A stretch of 64,000 nucleotides of DNA from Rhodohalobacter halophilus (GTDB lineage: Bacteria > Bacteroidota > Rhodothermia > Balneolales > Balneolaceae): contig NZ_MDWE01000043.1 of NCBI RefSeq assembly GCF_001715195.1, positions 1 to 64,000 of the forward strand, given 5' to 3'. A model generated the notes under the pieces. The model was not told where the DNA came from, searched no databases, and was given only the letters and a program-made list of their open reading frames with translations. Positions within the stretch are counted from its first letter, which is position 1. Every line of letters begins with the position of its first letter. Made by a program: the position numbers and the translations under genes. Shown piece by piece: positions 1-8,661 of the stretch.

Positions 1-218
1 CAACAACAGCAGGTACAGATTTAAATGATGCCACAGCAGCAAACGCATTTACAAGCGAAGATAGTGTTGTATTGCTAAACGATGGATCAGGAACTGGTAC
101 TATCAGACTATTTGTTGGTGGTACACTTTATCAGGCAAGTGATAATACTGGAACTCTCACAACTCCTGGAAATTATAGCGGGTCCGGTACGATCAGCATA
201 AGCTACACCAGCTTTTAA
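1..218 (+). CDS. C-terminal part of a DUF4402-like secreted subunit (partial)
   Basis: An open frame runs in from the left edge (first full codon at base 3) and stops with TAA at 216-218, giving about 71 residues. The visible part is rich in Gly, Thr, Ser and Asn. It ends with the pattern LFVGGTL, then GNYSGSGTISISY. This resembles the C-terminal strands of DUF4402 proteins, which are secreted subunit-like proteins of unknown role. A strong terminator follows, then a PapD-like chaperone and an usher-like gene in the same direction, so a pilin or surface-subunit role is inferred. The signal peptide and N-terminus are outside the window. Confidence 0.6.
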   Translation, partial: TTAGTDLNDATAANAFTSEDSVVLLNDGSGTGTIRLFVGGTLYQASDNTGTLTTPGNYSGSGTISISYTSF

Positions 219-236
219 TTCTTAAGTAAATGAATT

Positions 237-269
237 TAAAACCCCCACTATTTCGTGGGGGTTTTTTTA
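237..269 (+). terminator. Intrinsic terminator after the subunit gene
   Basis: CCCCCAC (242-248) pairs with GTGGGGG (255-261) around a 6-nt loop. The stem is extended by A/T pairs and followed by a run of seven T (262-268). It lies 18 bases after the subunit stop codon and only 42 bases before the chaperone start, so it probably limits read-through from the subunit gene into the chaperone-usher genes. Confidence 0.9.
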
Positions 270-311
270 TTTGTAAATTCAGCCATATTTGCTGAATAAA
301 TAGATTAGCTC

Positions 312-1142
312 ATGAAAATTCGTCTGCTTACACTTCCATTTGTCCTGCTGTTACTTTTTGCCGTCTCTGTTCAGGCTCAGGTAACGATCTCTCCAACAGC
401 TGTATTTTTAGATAAAAACAGTAAGGTTGGCTCCTTTTATGTCTCTAATCCATCTAACAGTGCAGTAGAAGTACGGCTTGGGTTTGAATTTGCCTACCCT
501 GCCACGGATGAAGACGGACGCGTTTTTCTTAATTACGAAGACGAAGAAGCAGAAGAGAAATTCTCATTAGTCCCACATTTACGGGCTTTTCCAACCACCT
601 TTGTTTTACAGCCGGGTGAACGTCAGACTGTTCGGCTTGTCGGAAGAATTCCACAAAGTTCTGATCCGGGAATGTATTGGACCCGAATGCGAGTATCGTC
701 CAATCAACTAACACCTCCGATTGGTGAAGTTGCGGAAGGACAGGTTGCAGCCCAGGTTTCATTTCAGATAGATCAGGTAACAGCTGTATTGGTTCAACAT
801 GGTGATGCAAGAACAGGCCTTGATATTCACAGTTCACAAGCCTCTGTTGAAGATGGCAGGCTTGTTATACTTACCAACGTAGAACGAACCGGGAACTCAC
901 CTTTTATCGGGAGTGTTGAAACCAGAGTACTTAATTCCAGCGGAGAACAAATTGATTCCCGCCGCTCATCCACGTCTGTCTATTTCCAAAATAATCAGCG
1001 TGTCGAGTTTGATGTTTCTAATTGGCCGGCAGGTGAATATACCGTCGAAACAACTTTTGAATCGCAACGAAATGATATTTCATCGCAAAACTTGCTGCAG
1101 ATTTCTGAAGTAAGTGAGCGAACAACATTTTCCATTGAGTGA
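312..1142 (+). CDS. PapD-like periplasmic pilus chaperone
   Basis: A 276-residue protein with a clear signal peptide (hydrophobic to about residue 22, cleavage after VQA). The N-terminal half has the PapD immunoglobulin-fold pattern: early strand VTISPTAVFLD, then VSNPSNSAVEVRL, then an FVLQPGERQTVRL segment like the conserved core of fimbrial chaperones. A second beta-rich domain follows from about residue 150. Family knowledge: such chaperones hold pilin subunits by donor-strand complementation and deliver them to an outer-membrane usher. Its stop overlaps the GTG start of the usher-like gene by 4 bases, which implies translational coupling. No Shine-Dalgarno sequence is obvious. The length is slightly above the usual 230-250 residues. 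Confidence 0.8.
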   Translation: MKIRLLTLPFVLLLLFAVSVQAQVTISPTAVFLDKNSKVGSFYVSNPSNSAVEVRLGFEFAYPATDEDGRVFLNYEDEEAEEKFSLVPHLRAFPTTFVLQPGERQTVRLVGRIPQSSDPGMYWTRMRVSSNQLTPPIGEVAEGQVAAQVSFQIDQVTAVLVQHGDARTGLDIHSSQASVEDGRLVILTNVERTGNSPFIGSVETRVLNSSGEQIDSRRSSTSVYFQNNQRVEFDVSNWPAGEYTVETTFESQRNDISSQNLLQISEVSERTTFSIE

Positions 1143-4100
1143 TTAAAAAATGCCTTCTGATAGCACATCTTACCCTTCTGTCGCTGAGCTTTTCGATTTA
1201 TGATTCGGCAGAGGCTCAAAGTGCAGACCAGGAGGTATTCCTTCAATTCCGCCACCAGGGCGTAGTTAACACATACGTCTCTGCAATTTACGATCAGGAC
1301 AAATTTTACCTTTCTGTTTCTGATCTCTTTGAGTCTCTTCGCATCGATTTTAGCATTGATCAGGGTTCACTGACGGTGTCCGGCAATTACCTGGGAAAAG
1401 GCAGATATGTGATTAACCTCGATTCCCGACAAGCACGATTTTTGGATCAGGAAATACTGTTAACCGCCGATGATTACATCATCACGGATTTTGGGTACTA
1501 CCTTGTGCCGGATATCTATTATGAACTGTTTGACATGGAGTTCATTGTAGATTTTAGCAATCTGGCTATTTCTCTTGAGTCTCCCGATACAATGCCTATA
1601 GTAGCTCAGCAAGAGCGAGAGCAGCGGCGTGAAAGACTTCTTCGCACACAAAGAGAGTTACGCAGAGACTTTTATCCACTTCGGTTCGATCGCAACAAGA
1701 GTGTTGTCAATGGCGGCTTTGTAGATTACAATCTTACCGCGAATATCAACCAAACAACCAACAGTTATCTATATAGTACAAATATTGGAGCTGAAATCAT
1801 TGGCGGTGATCTGCAGGGGACAATTTTTGGCAGTTATTCCCAAAACGCTTCATCTTTGCGCTCCAGTGGTCTTCGCTGGCGGTATGGTGTTCGTAATAAT
1901 GATTGGGTGAGTTCGGTTATCGCGGGTCAAACAACTGCGGAAGGACTTGCACCGGTGGCCTATACCGGAATTCGCTTGACCAATGAACCCATCGAACCGC
2001 GTTACCTTTATGATGAAACCGTATTTACCGGAAATGTAGATCCCGACTCAGAGGTTGAGCTCTATCGAAACAATACTCTTATTGATTTCACTCAAGCTGA
2101 TGGAAGTGGCTCATACCGTTTTACCATACCTCTCACGTATGGTACATCTAACTACACAATCAGGGCTTACAGTCCCACCGGCCAACTTACTGTACGAGAT
2201 GCCCGGCTTCAGATACCGTTTAATTTTTTACCACCCGGAGAGGTTAATTACACCATTAATGCCGGACGTATTGATAATCCGATTGCAGGATCAACAGAAC
2301 GCGGACTTGTTTCTAAAGCAAATGTAAGCGCCGGTCTCACAGATCGATTTACAGCGACGGGAGGTGTAGAATATTTCGAAGATTTTCATGATGACCTGCC
2401 GACCTTTACAGGACGAATCTCATCTAGGGTTTCCGACAGCTACCTTCTTTCATTTGAAGCAGCAAATAATGCTTTTTATCGGGCAAGTGGAAGCGTCATC
2501 TACCCAAATAATACCAGCCTAAACCTTGATTACACATACTACAATACACAAGGCGGAATTTATAACAGCAGTCGAAACCAATCTTCTATCCGGGCCAATC
2601 TCTTCACTCCATTCAGTATTGGAGACTGGCCACTGTTTTTACGTTGGTCTGTGACCAATGAACAGCGCGAAACCGGAGCTGTCACGCGCTATAGAGTAGA
2701 TTTCAATACCCGTATTGGAAGAGCTAATCTGCGCTTTGGTTACCGGGACACTCAACTCGGCAGGCTCTCATTTGATACGACACCTGTTGCACGTTTGAAT
2801 TCTTCGGTTACCTATAATTTCTCACGAAGCAGGGACATTCCCTCTCCTTTACGAAGTCTTTTTATAAGAGCCCAAACAAACTTTATTCCGTCAATTTCAC
2901 GGTTTGAAGATGCGGAAATACAGTTTAGCAGAAATATTACAAGAAGAGGTCGTCTCCAATTTTCAGCTGGACGTAATTTTATCGGTGACTTTAATCTCTT
3001 CCGCTTCTCTTTAACATTCGATTTCAATTCTATTCGATCTAACACTACTGTTCGTTCTACCCGTAACAGCACTACGCTTACACAGAGCCTGAGAGGATCC
3101 GTAGGTTACGACTCAAACCATAACAATTTTCATTTCACAAACCGACAGCAGGTTGGCCGCTCGGGTGTAGCCGTACGTATGTATGTAGACAGTAACAATA
3201 GCGGCCGTTATGATGAAGGGGATGAACTAATCCCTGATAATGCAATTCGTATTGACCGTGCCGGAGGTAATAGCTTTTCGAAGGAGAATGTACACTACAT
3301 ATCCCAGCTTCAGCCTTACAGGCAGTACAACATGACGGTAAATAAGGGATCAATATCTAATCCTCTGCTGGTGCCGGAACTGGAGCAATTTTCCATTGTT
3401 ACAGATCCCAATCAATATAAGCTGATTGAGATACCTCTTTACATGTCAGGTATTGTTGAAGGGAAAATTGAACGTCAGATGCCAAATGGCGAAATGAGTG
3501 GTCTGGGCGGACTTCGACTTTATCTGAGACAAATCAATGTTCCAGAAGGAGCAGAACCTCATACCGAGGAAATTCGAACTTTTTCTGATGGAAGCTTCTA
3601 CACTTACGAAGTTCCTCCAGGTGACTACGTTATAGAACCCGATCCAACACAACTCAATTTTCTGGACGTAACACCTGACGTTGCTACCCTGGAATTTGAA
3701 GTACGACCGCTTGCAGAGGGTGATTTTGTTGAAGGTTTAGCTATGACTCTTTTACCGTCCGATGATCCGGTTCGAAAAGAGTCCGTACCTGATACACCTG
3801 TAATAGCACTGACAATTCTTGGTCTTAATGGAAGTGACATATCTGTACCTCAAAATGAAAACTGTAGCTATTCGATTCATTTATCATCATTCAAAAGTTT
3901 TAGCGAGGCAATCGATTTTGCGTCACATTCAGAACAGTTTACAAACCTTGAACTTGATATAAAGTTTAATTCCAATACAGGACTCTATAGTGTACAAACT
4001 CCGGATTTGTCTGACAACGACAGCCTTAACCGCACCATTGCAGACTTCAGGGCCGGTGGGCTTACTCAGGTAGCAATACTTCACAATTGTGAATATGATG

Positions 4101-5506
4101 AAGACGAAGCTGAATTCAATATAAATCTGGCTTCCTTTGATAACAGAAGCCGGGCAATATCTTTCAGGGATCAGCTACAGTCAGAGCTTGGATTCCAGAA
4201 TCTGTACATTTATCCAGACAGAAATACCGATCGTTTCAAAGTTTTGGTAGGTCCTTTTCCTACACAAAATGAACTTATTCGATTTGCTCACAATACTTTC
4301 TTTGATGAACGATACAACGATCTGCTTGCATCCATCCAAGCAGAAACTACTGCTCCTGTATCGACTGATCTTACTTATTTGATCAGAATTCAGTCATTCG
4401 ATGATGAAGAAAGCGCACAGTCGTTCGTTGATCAAAATAGAGACAGACTGGATCAGGAGCTTCAGGTAATTGAAGGTAATGACGGACAGTTTGAAGTTGT
4501 CACACAACAGCGTGCTCAAACCCTGGATGAGATCAGAGATATTAATGAATCTATTACTGCAGCCACAGGCATAAGACCACGTGGAATCATGATGTACGAA
4601 CTTCATGAACAGGATCCAGATACATCAAAAGCTGCAGCACAGCCGGAAGTCATAGAGATACTTGAAGAGGAGGAGTTTGTTACTGAAGCTGATACTGCCG
4701 AAACAGATCAATTACCTGTTGAAATTTCAATTCCTACGATAGAAGAATCAATTTCATGCTTTTACCCTATTCAGGTAGGAAGTTTTGGCAATATGTATGA
4801 AGCTCAGAAAAACGCAGATAATATTGGTGAGCGTATAGATGAAGAAGTCAAGTTAATATACAATGCCGATACAGATCTATTTGCGCTTCGTACAGATCCA
4901 ATTGAAACAGTAGAAAATGCATTGCTTCAACTTCTTTTCTTCCGCGATCGTGATTCCTATAACCAATATGCTATCGTAGGACAGTGCGATATAGATATTG
5001 AATCTATTGAGAATCAATATGCACGATTCGTCATACCCATTGATACAACTGCAGAGCAAAATCAATCGGTTCAAATCAGAGAGGAATTGAACTTAAAATC
5101 AGGAGTTGAATTCTTTGCAAAAAGTGACACCTCTCAAGAAATTTTCACTATATACGCAGGACCTTTTAATCATTTAGACAGGGCAGATGAAGTTCGTAAT
5201 ATTCTCTTAGATATGAAGATTATCAGTGAAGATGTGCCTGTCATGTTAGATCCTGAAAAAGAAAATTCACTCGATCTCACTTTCAAGATTTATTTAGGAA
5301 ACGCAGATAACCTCTCTGAATATCAAAACACTGCATCAAAATATTCGCAAGATACTGATAGGAGATTGACTCTTGAAATCCTGGATGATCAAATACAGCT
5401 GTATGATCAAGAATTTTTCCGTTCCTGGTTAGAGTTCCTTCAAAAATTCGAAGAGATAAAAAATCGTACAGATCTGCGTCCTCTTGAAATTTTTATTCTT
5501 GAGTAG
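1139..5506 (+). CDS. Giant usher-like outer-membrane protein with C-terminal SPOR-like repeats
   Basis: 1455 residues, GTG start inside the chaperone stop (GTGA overlap). A signal peptide covers about residues 1-27. An N-terminal domain lies at about 30-140. A beta-rich barrel-like region spans about 180-670, interrupted at about 290-380 by a plug-like beta domain ending in IPFNFLPPGEVNYTINAGR, which matches the usher pattern 'vPy...LrpG...Y....G'. An Asp/Asn-rich loop (DSNNSGRYDEGDE) lies near 683 and a carboxypeptidase-regulatory-like domain at about 760-890. From about residue 905 to the end come some six degenerate repeats with starts near 910, 993, 1079, 1206, 1295 and 1380. Each opens with a Y/F-x-I-x-L-x-S-F-type strand, and the better ones have a later 'F-x-V-x-x-G-P-F' strand, as in SPOR domains that bind denuded peptidoglycan. 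Ordinary ushers are 800-900 residues. Usher identity is inferred from the motif plus the chaperone; the SPOR-like assignment is by pattern only. Confidence 0.7.
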   Translation: MIKKCLLIAHLTLLSLSFSIYDSAEAQSADQEVFLQFRHQGVVNTYVSAIYDQDKFYLSVSDLFESLRIDFSIDQGSLTVSGNYLGKGRYVINLDSRQARFLDQEILLTADDYIITDFGYYLVPDIYYELFDMEFIVDFSNLAISLESPDTMPIVAQQEREQRRERLLRTQRELRRDFYPLRFDRNKSVVNGGFVDYNLTANINQTTNSYLYSTNIGAEIIGGDLQGTIFGSYSQNASSLRSSGLRWRYGVRNNDWVSSVIAGQTTAEGLAPVAYTGIRLTNEPIEPRYLYDETVFTGNVDPDSEVELYRNNTLIDFTQADGSGSYRFTIPLTYGTSNYTIRAYSPTGQLTVRDARLQIPFNFLPPGEVNYTINAGRIDNPIAGSTERGLVSKANVSAGLTDRFTATGGVEYFEDFHDDLPTFTGRISSRVSDSYLLSFEAANNAFYRASGSVIYPNNTSLNLDYTYYNTQGGIYNSSRNQSSIRANLFTPFSIGDWPLFLRWSVTNEQRETGAVTRYRVDFNTRIGRANLRFGYRDTQLGRLSFDTTPVARLNSSVTYNFSRSRDIPSPLRSLFIRAQTNFIPSISRFEDAEIQFSRNITRRGRLQFSAGRNFIGDFNLFRFSLTFDFNSIRSNTTVRSTRNSTTLTQSLRGSVGYDSNHNNFHFTNRQQVGRSGVAVRMYVDSNNSGRYDEGDELIPDNAIRIDRAGGNSFSKENVHYISQLQPYRQYNMTVNKGSISNPLLVPELEQFSIVTDPNQYKLIEIPLYMSGIVEGKIERQMPNGEMSGLGGLRLYLRQINVPEGAEPHTEEIRTFSDGSFYTYEVPPGDYVIEPDPTQLNFLDVTPDVATLEFEVRPLAEGDFVEGLAMTLLPSDDPVRKESVPDTPVIALTILGLNGSDISVPQNENCSYSIHLSSFKSFSEAIDFASHSEQFTNLELDIKFNSNTGLYSVQTPDLSDNDSLNRTIADFRAGGLTQVAILHNCEYDEDEAEFNINLASFDNRSRAISFRDQLQSELGFQNLYIYPDRNTDRFKVLVGPFPTQNELIRFAHNTFFDERYNDLLASIQAETTAPVSTDLTYLIRIQSFDDEESAQSFVDQNRDRLDQELQVIEGNDGQFEVVTQQRAQTLDEIRDINESITAATGIRPRGIMMYELHEQDPDTSKAAAQPEVIEILEEEEFVTEADTAETDQLPVEISIPTIEESISCFYPIQVGSFGNMYEAQKNADNIGERIDEEVKLIYNADTDLFALRTDPIETVENALLQLLFFRDRDSYNQYAIVGQCDIDIESIENQYARFVIPIDTTAEQNQSVQIREELNLKSGVEFFAKSDTSQEIFTIYAGPFNHLDRADEVRNILLDMKIISEDVPVMLDPEKENSLDLTFKIYLGNADNLSEYQNTASKYSQDTDRRLTLEILDDQIQLYDQEFFRSWLEFLQKFEEIKNRTDLRPLEIFILE

Positions 5507-5532
5507 CAGATCTGTACGTTACCTTGCGCAAA

Positions 5533-5946
5533 TTAGAGGTAATGTATAGTTGCCATCTGGGTACCGTGATAAGTACCAGAACGATTAACACTCTTACTAT
5601 TTCGGGTTACAAATCTTAGATGAATTTCTCCGTCTTCCCCTCTCTCAATTATCATCTCAGCATCTAATTTCCAATCTTCTTGTCCATTGGTCAACTCTAC
5701 GTTATCACCGGCTTCAGTAAGAATTTCAGCCCCTTCAGGAATGTTCATCGTAAAATCACCATATACAGTCTCACCGTTTCGAATAGAAGTATCTTCCGCT
5801 TCATAATTTCTGGTGATTTGACTGCCATTAACAACTTCAACCCGAACCTGCATGGTTGCAGTTGAACTGGCTTGTGATAATGCATCTACAGCAGTTAAAG
5901 TAAATGCTGTGATGATCAGGGCCAATATGTTAATTCCCTTTTTCAT
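5533..5946 (-). CDS. DUF4402-like secreted subunit, second copy
   Basis: 137 residues if started at the ATG at 5946, which begins directly with a signal peptide (MKKGINILALIITAFTLTA, cleavage near ALSQA). An AGAGG lies 7-11 bases upstream; an in-frame start ten codons earlier lacks support. The mature part is a small beta-rich protein ending in GTYHGTQMATIHYL, the same terminal pattern (G-x-Y-x-G ... Y) as the partial subunit at the left edge and as DUF4402 proteins. It converges on the usher gene with 26 bases between the stops. Subunit function is inferred from this resemblance and the neighbours. Confidence 0.55.
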   Translation of the reverse strand: MKKGINILALIITAFTLTAVDALSQASSTATMQVRVEVVNGSQITRNYEAEDTSIRNGETVYGDFTMNIPEGAEILTEAGDNVELTNGQEDWKLDAEMIIERGEDGEIHLRFVTRNSKSVNRSGTYHGTQMATIHYL

Positions 5947-6201
5947 GATTGCCTCTCTAAAGCATTCTTGTTTCAACAGTAATATATTAGAATTTATTAA
6001 TATTATAAAAATCTAATTTTTGATGAGCTAAGAAGACTCTCTCAAAAACGGCTTTAGGTGTTAAGAGACTTTGATTTTTACACTTATTAGACTTTCAGAT
6101 GAGCGGATTGGTAGCTGTGAAATCAGTATTAGGAAAGGCGTGGAATACAAGATGGAAAGAAAATAGTTACTGTTTAAGTGGCTTGTAGTCGATATTTAAA
6201 A
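5947..6201. other. Intergenic region, no gene seen
   Basis: About 255 bases between the start of the minus-strand subunit gene and the terminator of the pdh genes. The part nearest the subunit gene (5975-6020) is very A/T-rich, with TAATATATTA-like stretches, and is the likely promoter zone for that gene. I see no coding frame or RNA in it. Confidence 0.4.
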
Positions 6202-6238
6202 CAAAAAAGGCCGGATGACAAAAATCACCCGGCCTTCA
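6202..6238 (-). terminator. Terminator after pdhC
   Basis: Read on the minus strand: AAGGCCGGGTGA, a short loop, then TCATCCGGCCTT followed by a T run. It lies about 24 bases after the pdhC stop codon and fits the end of the pdhA-pdhB-pdhC transcript. Confidence 0.9.
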
Positions 6239-6261
6239 TTAAACTAGCTTTGAAATTATTC

Positions 6262-7548
6262 TCAGAGCATCATAGCTAATGGATTCTCCATCATTGTTCG
6301 CAATGTATTGAGGAATTGTGCGGCTTTTGCACCGTCTACAATTCTGTGATCACTGGAAAGTGTCACCTTCATTCTCTTACCGGGCACAACCTGACCGTCT
6401 TTCACTACCGGTACATCACGAATAGCACCAACCGCGAGTATACATGCATTTGGCGGATTAATAATCGCAGTAAACTCTTCAATTCCAAACATTCCAAGAT
6501 TACTGATCGTAAATGTACTTCCTTCCATCTGCTCTGGTTGTAATTTACGGTCGCGGGCCAACCCTGCCAATTCTCTTGTTTCAGAGGAGATCTGCTGCAG
6601 CGTTTTCTTATCGGTATGATTTAAAACAGGTGTCATCAGTCCTTCATCGATTGCCACTGCTACAGCTACATTCACATCACCATGTTTACGAATAGTATCA
6701 CCAAGCCATGATGAGTTAATTTCAGGATGCTTGCGGAGAGCCATCGCAGAAGCTTTCACAACAATATCATTAAAGCTGATCTTCACATCACTGATTTCAT
6801 TTAGTGCTGACCGGGCCTCAATCGCTTTTTCCATGTCGATGTCAATCGTCTCATAGAAGTGCGGATTGTTAAACTTGCTCTCGCTGAGTCGTCGGGCAAT
6901 TGCTTTACGCATTTGCGAAATTTTGATCTCTTCATCTTCCTCAGATGCAAAATCAGGTGCCTGAACAACTGATTCTTCTTTCGCTGCGGAAGGCTCATAA
7001 CTTTCAATATCACGCTTAATAATTCGTCCATCCGGACCTGAACCGTCAACATCAGAAAGTTTTATTCCTTTCTCCTCTGCCATTTTTCTGGCTAACGGAG
7101 AGGCTTTAATTCTGCCATCATCATCGGCCTGGCCTGATTTTTCTTTTTTATCCTCTTTGGAGTCAACATCTTCCAGTATCGGATCAAATTCTTTTTTGTC
7201 GGATGATTTCTTCTCTTTTTTCTCAGACTTATCGTCTTCCTTATCGTCCGAGGCAGATCCACTACCGTTAGCTGATTCAGCTTCCTTAAGAAGATCACTG
7301 ATATCCTCTCCTTCTTCACCCACAATGGCCATAATTCCGCCAAGGGGAACAGCGTCGCCTTCATCAACTAAAATTTTGAGTACTGTTCCCGGGTCAAAAG
7401 CTTCCACTTCCATGGTAGCTTTGTCCGTTTCAACTTCGGCTATTACATCGCCGGATTCTACCTTGTCCCCTTCACTGATATTCCATTTAGCGATAACCCC
7501 TTCTTCCATGGTATCGCTTAACTTTGGCATCTCAATTTTTATCGCCAT
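6262..7548 (-). CDS. pdhC: Pyruvate dehydrogenase E2, dihydrolipoamide acetyltransferase
   Basis: 428 residues. A single N-terminal lipoyl domain covers about 1-80, with the lipoyl lysine at K43 in ETDKATMEVE. A long Lys/Glu/Asp/Ser linker (about 95-145) is followed by a peripheral-subunit-binding domain (about 147-181, ASPLARKMAEEKG). The rest is the acetyltransferase domain ending with DHRIVDG (H401, D405 catalytic). The enzyme moves acetyl groups from E1 to CoA in the cytoplasmic pyruvate dehydrogenase complex. It is last of three genes with pdhA and pdhB, 87 bases after pdhB. The E3 subunit is not in the window. Substrate (pyruvate rather than another 2-oxoacid) rests on the split E1 alpha/beta and the E2 layout. 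Confidence 0.93.
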   Translation of the reverse strand: MAIKIEMPKLSDTMEEGVIAKWNISEGDKVESGDVIAEVETDKATMEVEAFDPGTVLKILVDEGDAVPLGGIMAIVGEEGEDISDLLKEAESANGSGSASDDKEDDKSEKKEKKSSDKKEFDPILEDVDSKEDKKEKSGQADDDGRIKASPLARKMAEEKGIKLSDVDGSGPDGRIIKRDIESYEPSAAKEESVVQAPDFASEEDEEIKISQMRKAIARRLSESKFNNPHFYETIDIDMEKAIEARSALNEISDVKISFNDIVVKASAMALRKHPEINSSWLGDTIRKHGDVNVAVAVAIDEGLMTPVLNHTDKKTLQQISSETRELAGLARDRKLQPEQMEGSTFTISNLGMFGIEEFTAIINPPNACILAVGAIRDVPVVKDGQVVPGKRMKVTLSSDHRIVDGAKAAQFLNTLRTMMENPLAMML

Positions 7549-7635
7549 AATTATTTATCCTAATTCTGTTTAAATAGTTTTCAGCAGATTAAACATCAGA
7601 AAATATTTCATGAAATTTCTGATGAATTACAACAA

Positions 7636-8619
7636 TTAATTTCTGTAAGTAACTGTATTAACAGCATCAATCACCTGCTTCGCATCCGGCAGCCACAGAT
7701 CAAACAGTGGTTTGGAAAACGGTGCATTTACATCCGGCAGTGTTACTCTTCGAACCGGAGCATCCAGATAATCAAATGCTTCCCGTTGAATTAAAAATCC
7801 AACCTCTGAAGCCAGACCGCCAAACGGATGAGATTCATCCACAATTACGCATCGGTTAGTCTTTTTGATCGACTCAACAATCAATTCAATATCAAGCGGC
7901 TTGATAGTCCGTGGATCTATAATTTCTACTTCCACCCCATCTTTAGCAAGCTGATTCGCCGCCTGCTTTGCAATATGATACATTTTTCCGGTAGCCACAA
8001 CGGTTACGTCGTCACCCTCCCGTTTAATCTTACCTTTACCTATCGGGATGATGTAGTCTTCCTCATCGGAGACCTCACCCTTCATACCATACATCTGCTC
8101 CGACTCCATAAACAGAACCGCATCATCATTCCGGATAGCAGATTTCAGCAGTCCTTTCGCATCATCGGGTTCAGATGGATAGATAACAGACAGACCGGGA
8201 AACTGAGCGTACATGGAATCGTATGCAACAGAGTGAGTAGCGCCAAGCTGACCGGCAGATGCATTCGGGCCTCTAAATACGATTGGAGTATTTAACTGCC
8301 CGCCAAGCATGTACCTGGCTTTTGATGCGTGGTTAATAATTTGATCAGCTGCAAGCACAGCAAAGTTAAACGTCATAAACTCCACAATGGGGCGAAGTCC
8401 GTTCATAGCTGCCCCCACACCAATTCCGGCAAATCCAAGCTCAGAAATTGGAGTATCAATAACACGCTTAAAACCATACTTATCGAGTAGCCCTTCCGAT
8501 ACCTTGTACGCGCCGTTGTATTCAGCAACTTCCTCGCCCATCAAAAAGACTTTCTCATCACGCGCCATCTCCTCGTCCATCGCGTCGCGAATTGCTTCTC
8601 TAAATTGTAATTCAGCCAT
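7636..8619 (-). CDS. pdhB: Pyruvate dehydrogenase E1 component, beta subunit
   Basis: 327 residues, the usual length for E1-beta. It opens with MAELQFREAIRDAMDEEM, and GEEVAEYNGAYKVSEGL and DTPISELGFAGIGVGAA are typical of the family. The C-terminal transketolase-like domain includes IDPRTIKPLD and DESHPFGGLASEV. With E1-alpha it forms the thiamine diphosphate enzyme that decarboxylates pyruvate and acetylates the lipoyl arm of E2. It lies 42 bases after pdhA and 87 before pdhC. Confidence 0.94.
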   Translation of the reverse strand: MAELQFREAIRDAMDEEMARDEKVFLMGEEVAEYNGAYKVSEGLLDKYGFKRVIDTPISELGFAGIGVGAAMNGLRPIVEFMTFNFAVLAADQIINHASKARYMLGGQLNTPIVFRGPNASAGQLGATHSVAYDSMYAQFPGLSVIYPSEPDDAKGLLKSAIRNDDAVLFMESEQMYGMKGEVSDEEDYIIPIGKGKIKREGDDVTVVATGKMYHIAKQAANQLAKDGVEVEIIDPRTIKPLDIELIVESIKKTNRCVIVDESHPFGGLASEVGFLIQREAFDYLDAPVRRVTLPDVNAPFSKPLFDLWLPDAKQVIDAVNTVTYRN

Positions 8620-8661
8620 TTTTCTTAATTCGTTGTATTTAAAATTTCTTTTAGAATCGTT

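Noticed and set aside
529-837. Minus-strand 102-codon frame inside the chaperone gene
   Set aside because: It is fully antisense to a clear chaperone gene and has no protein-family pattern.
5947-5976. Upstream in-frame start for the second DUF4402-like gene
   Set aside because: It adds ten residues before a standard signal peptide; the ATG at 5946 has an AGAGG in front.
7157-7573. Plus-strand 138-codon Ser-rich frame
   Set aside because: It is the shadow of the Lys/Glu/Asp-rich linker and lipoyl domain of pdhC on the other strand.
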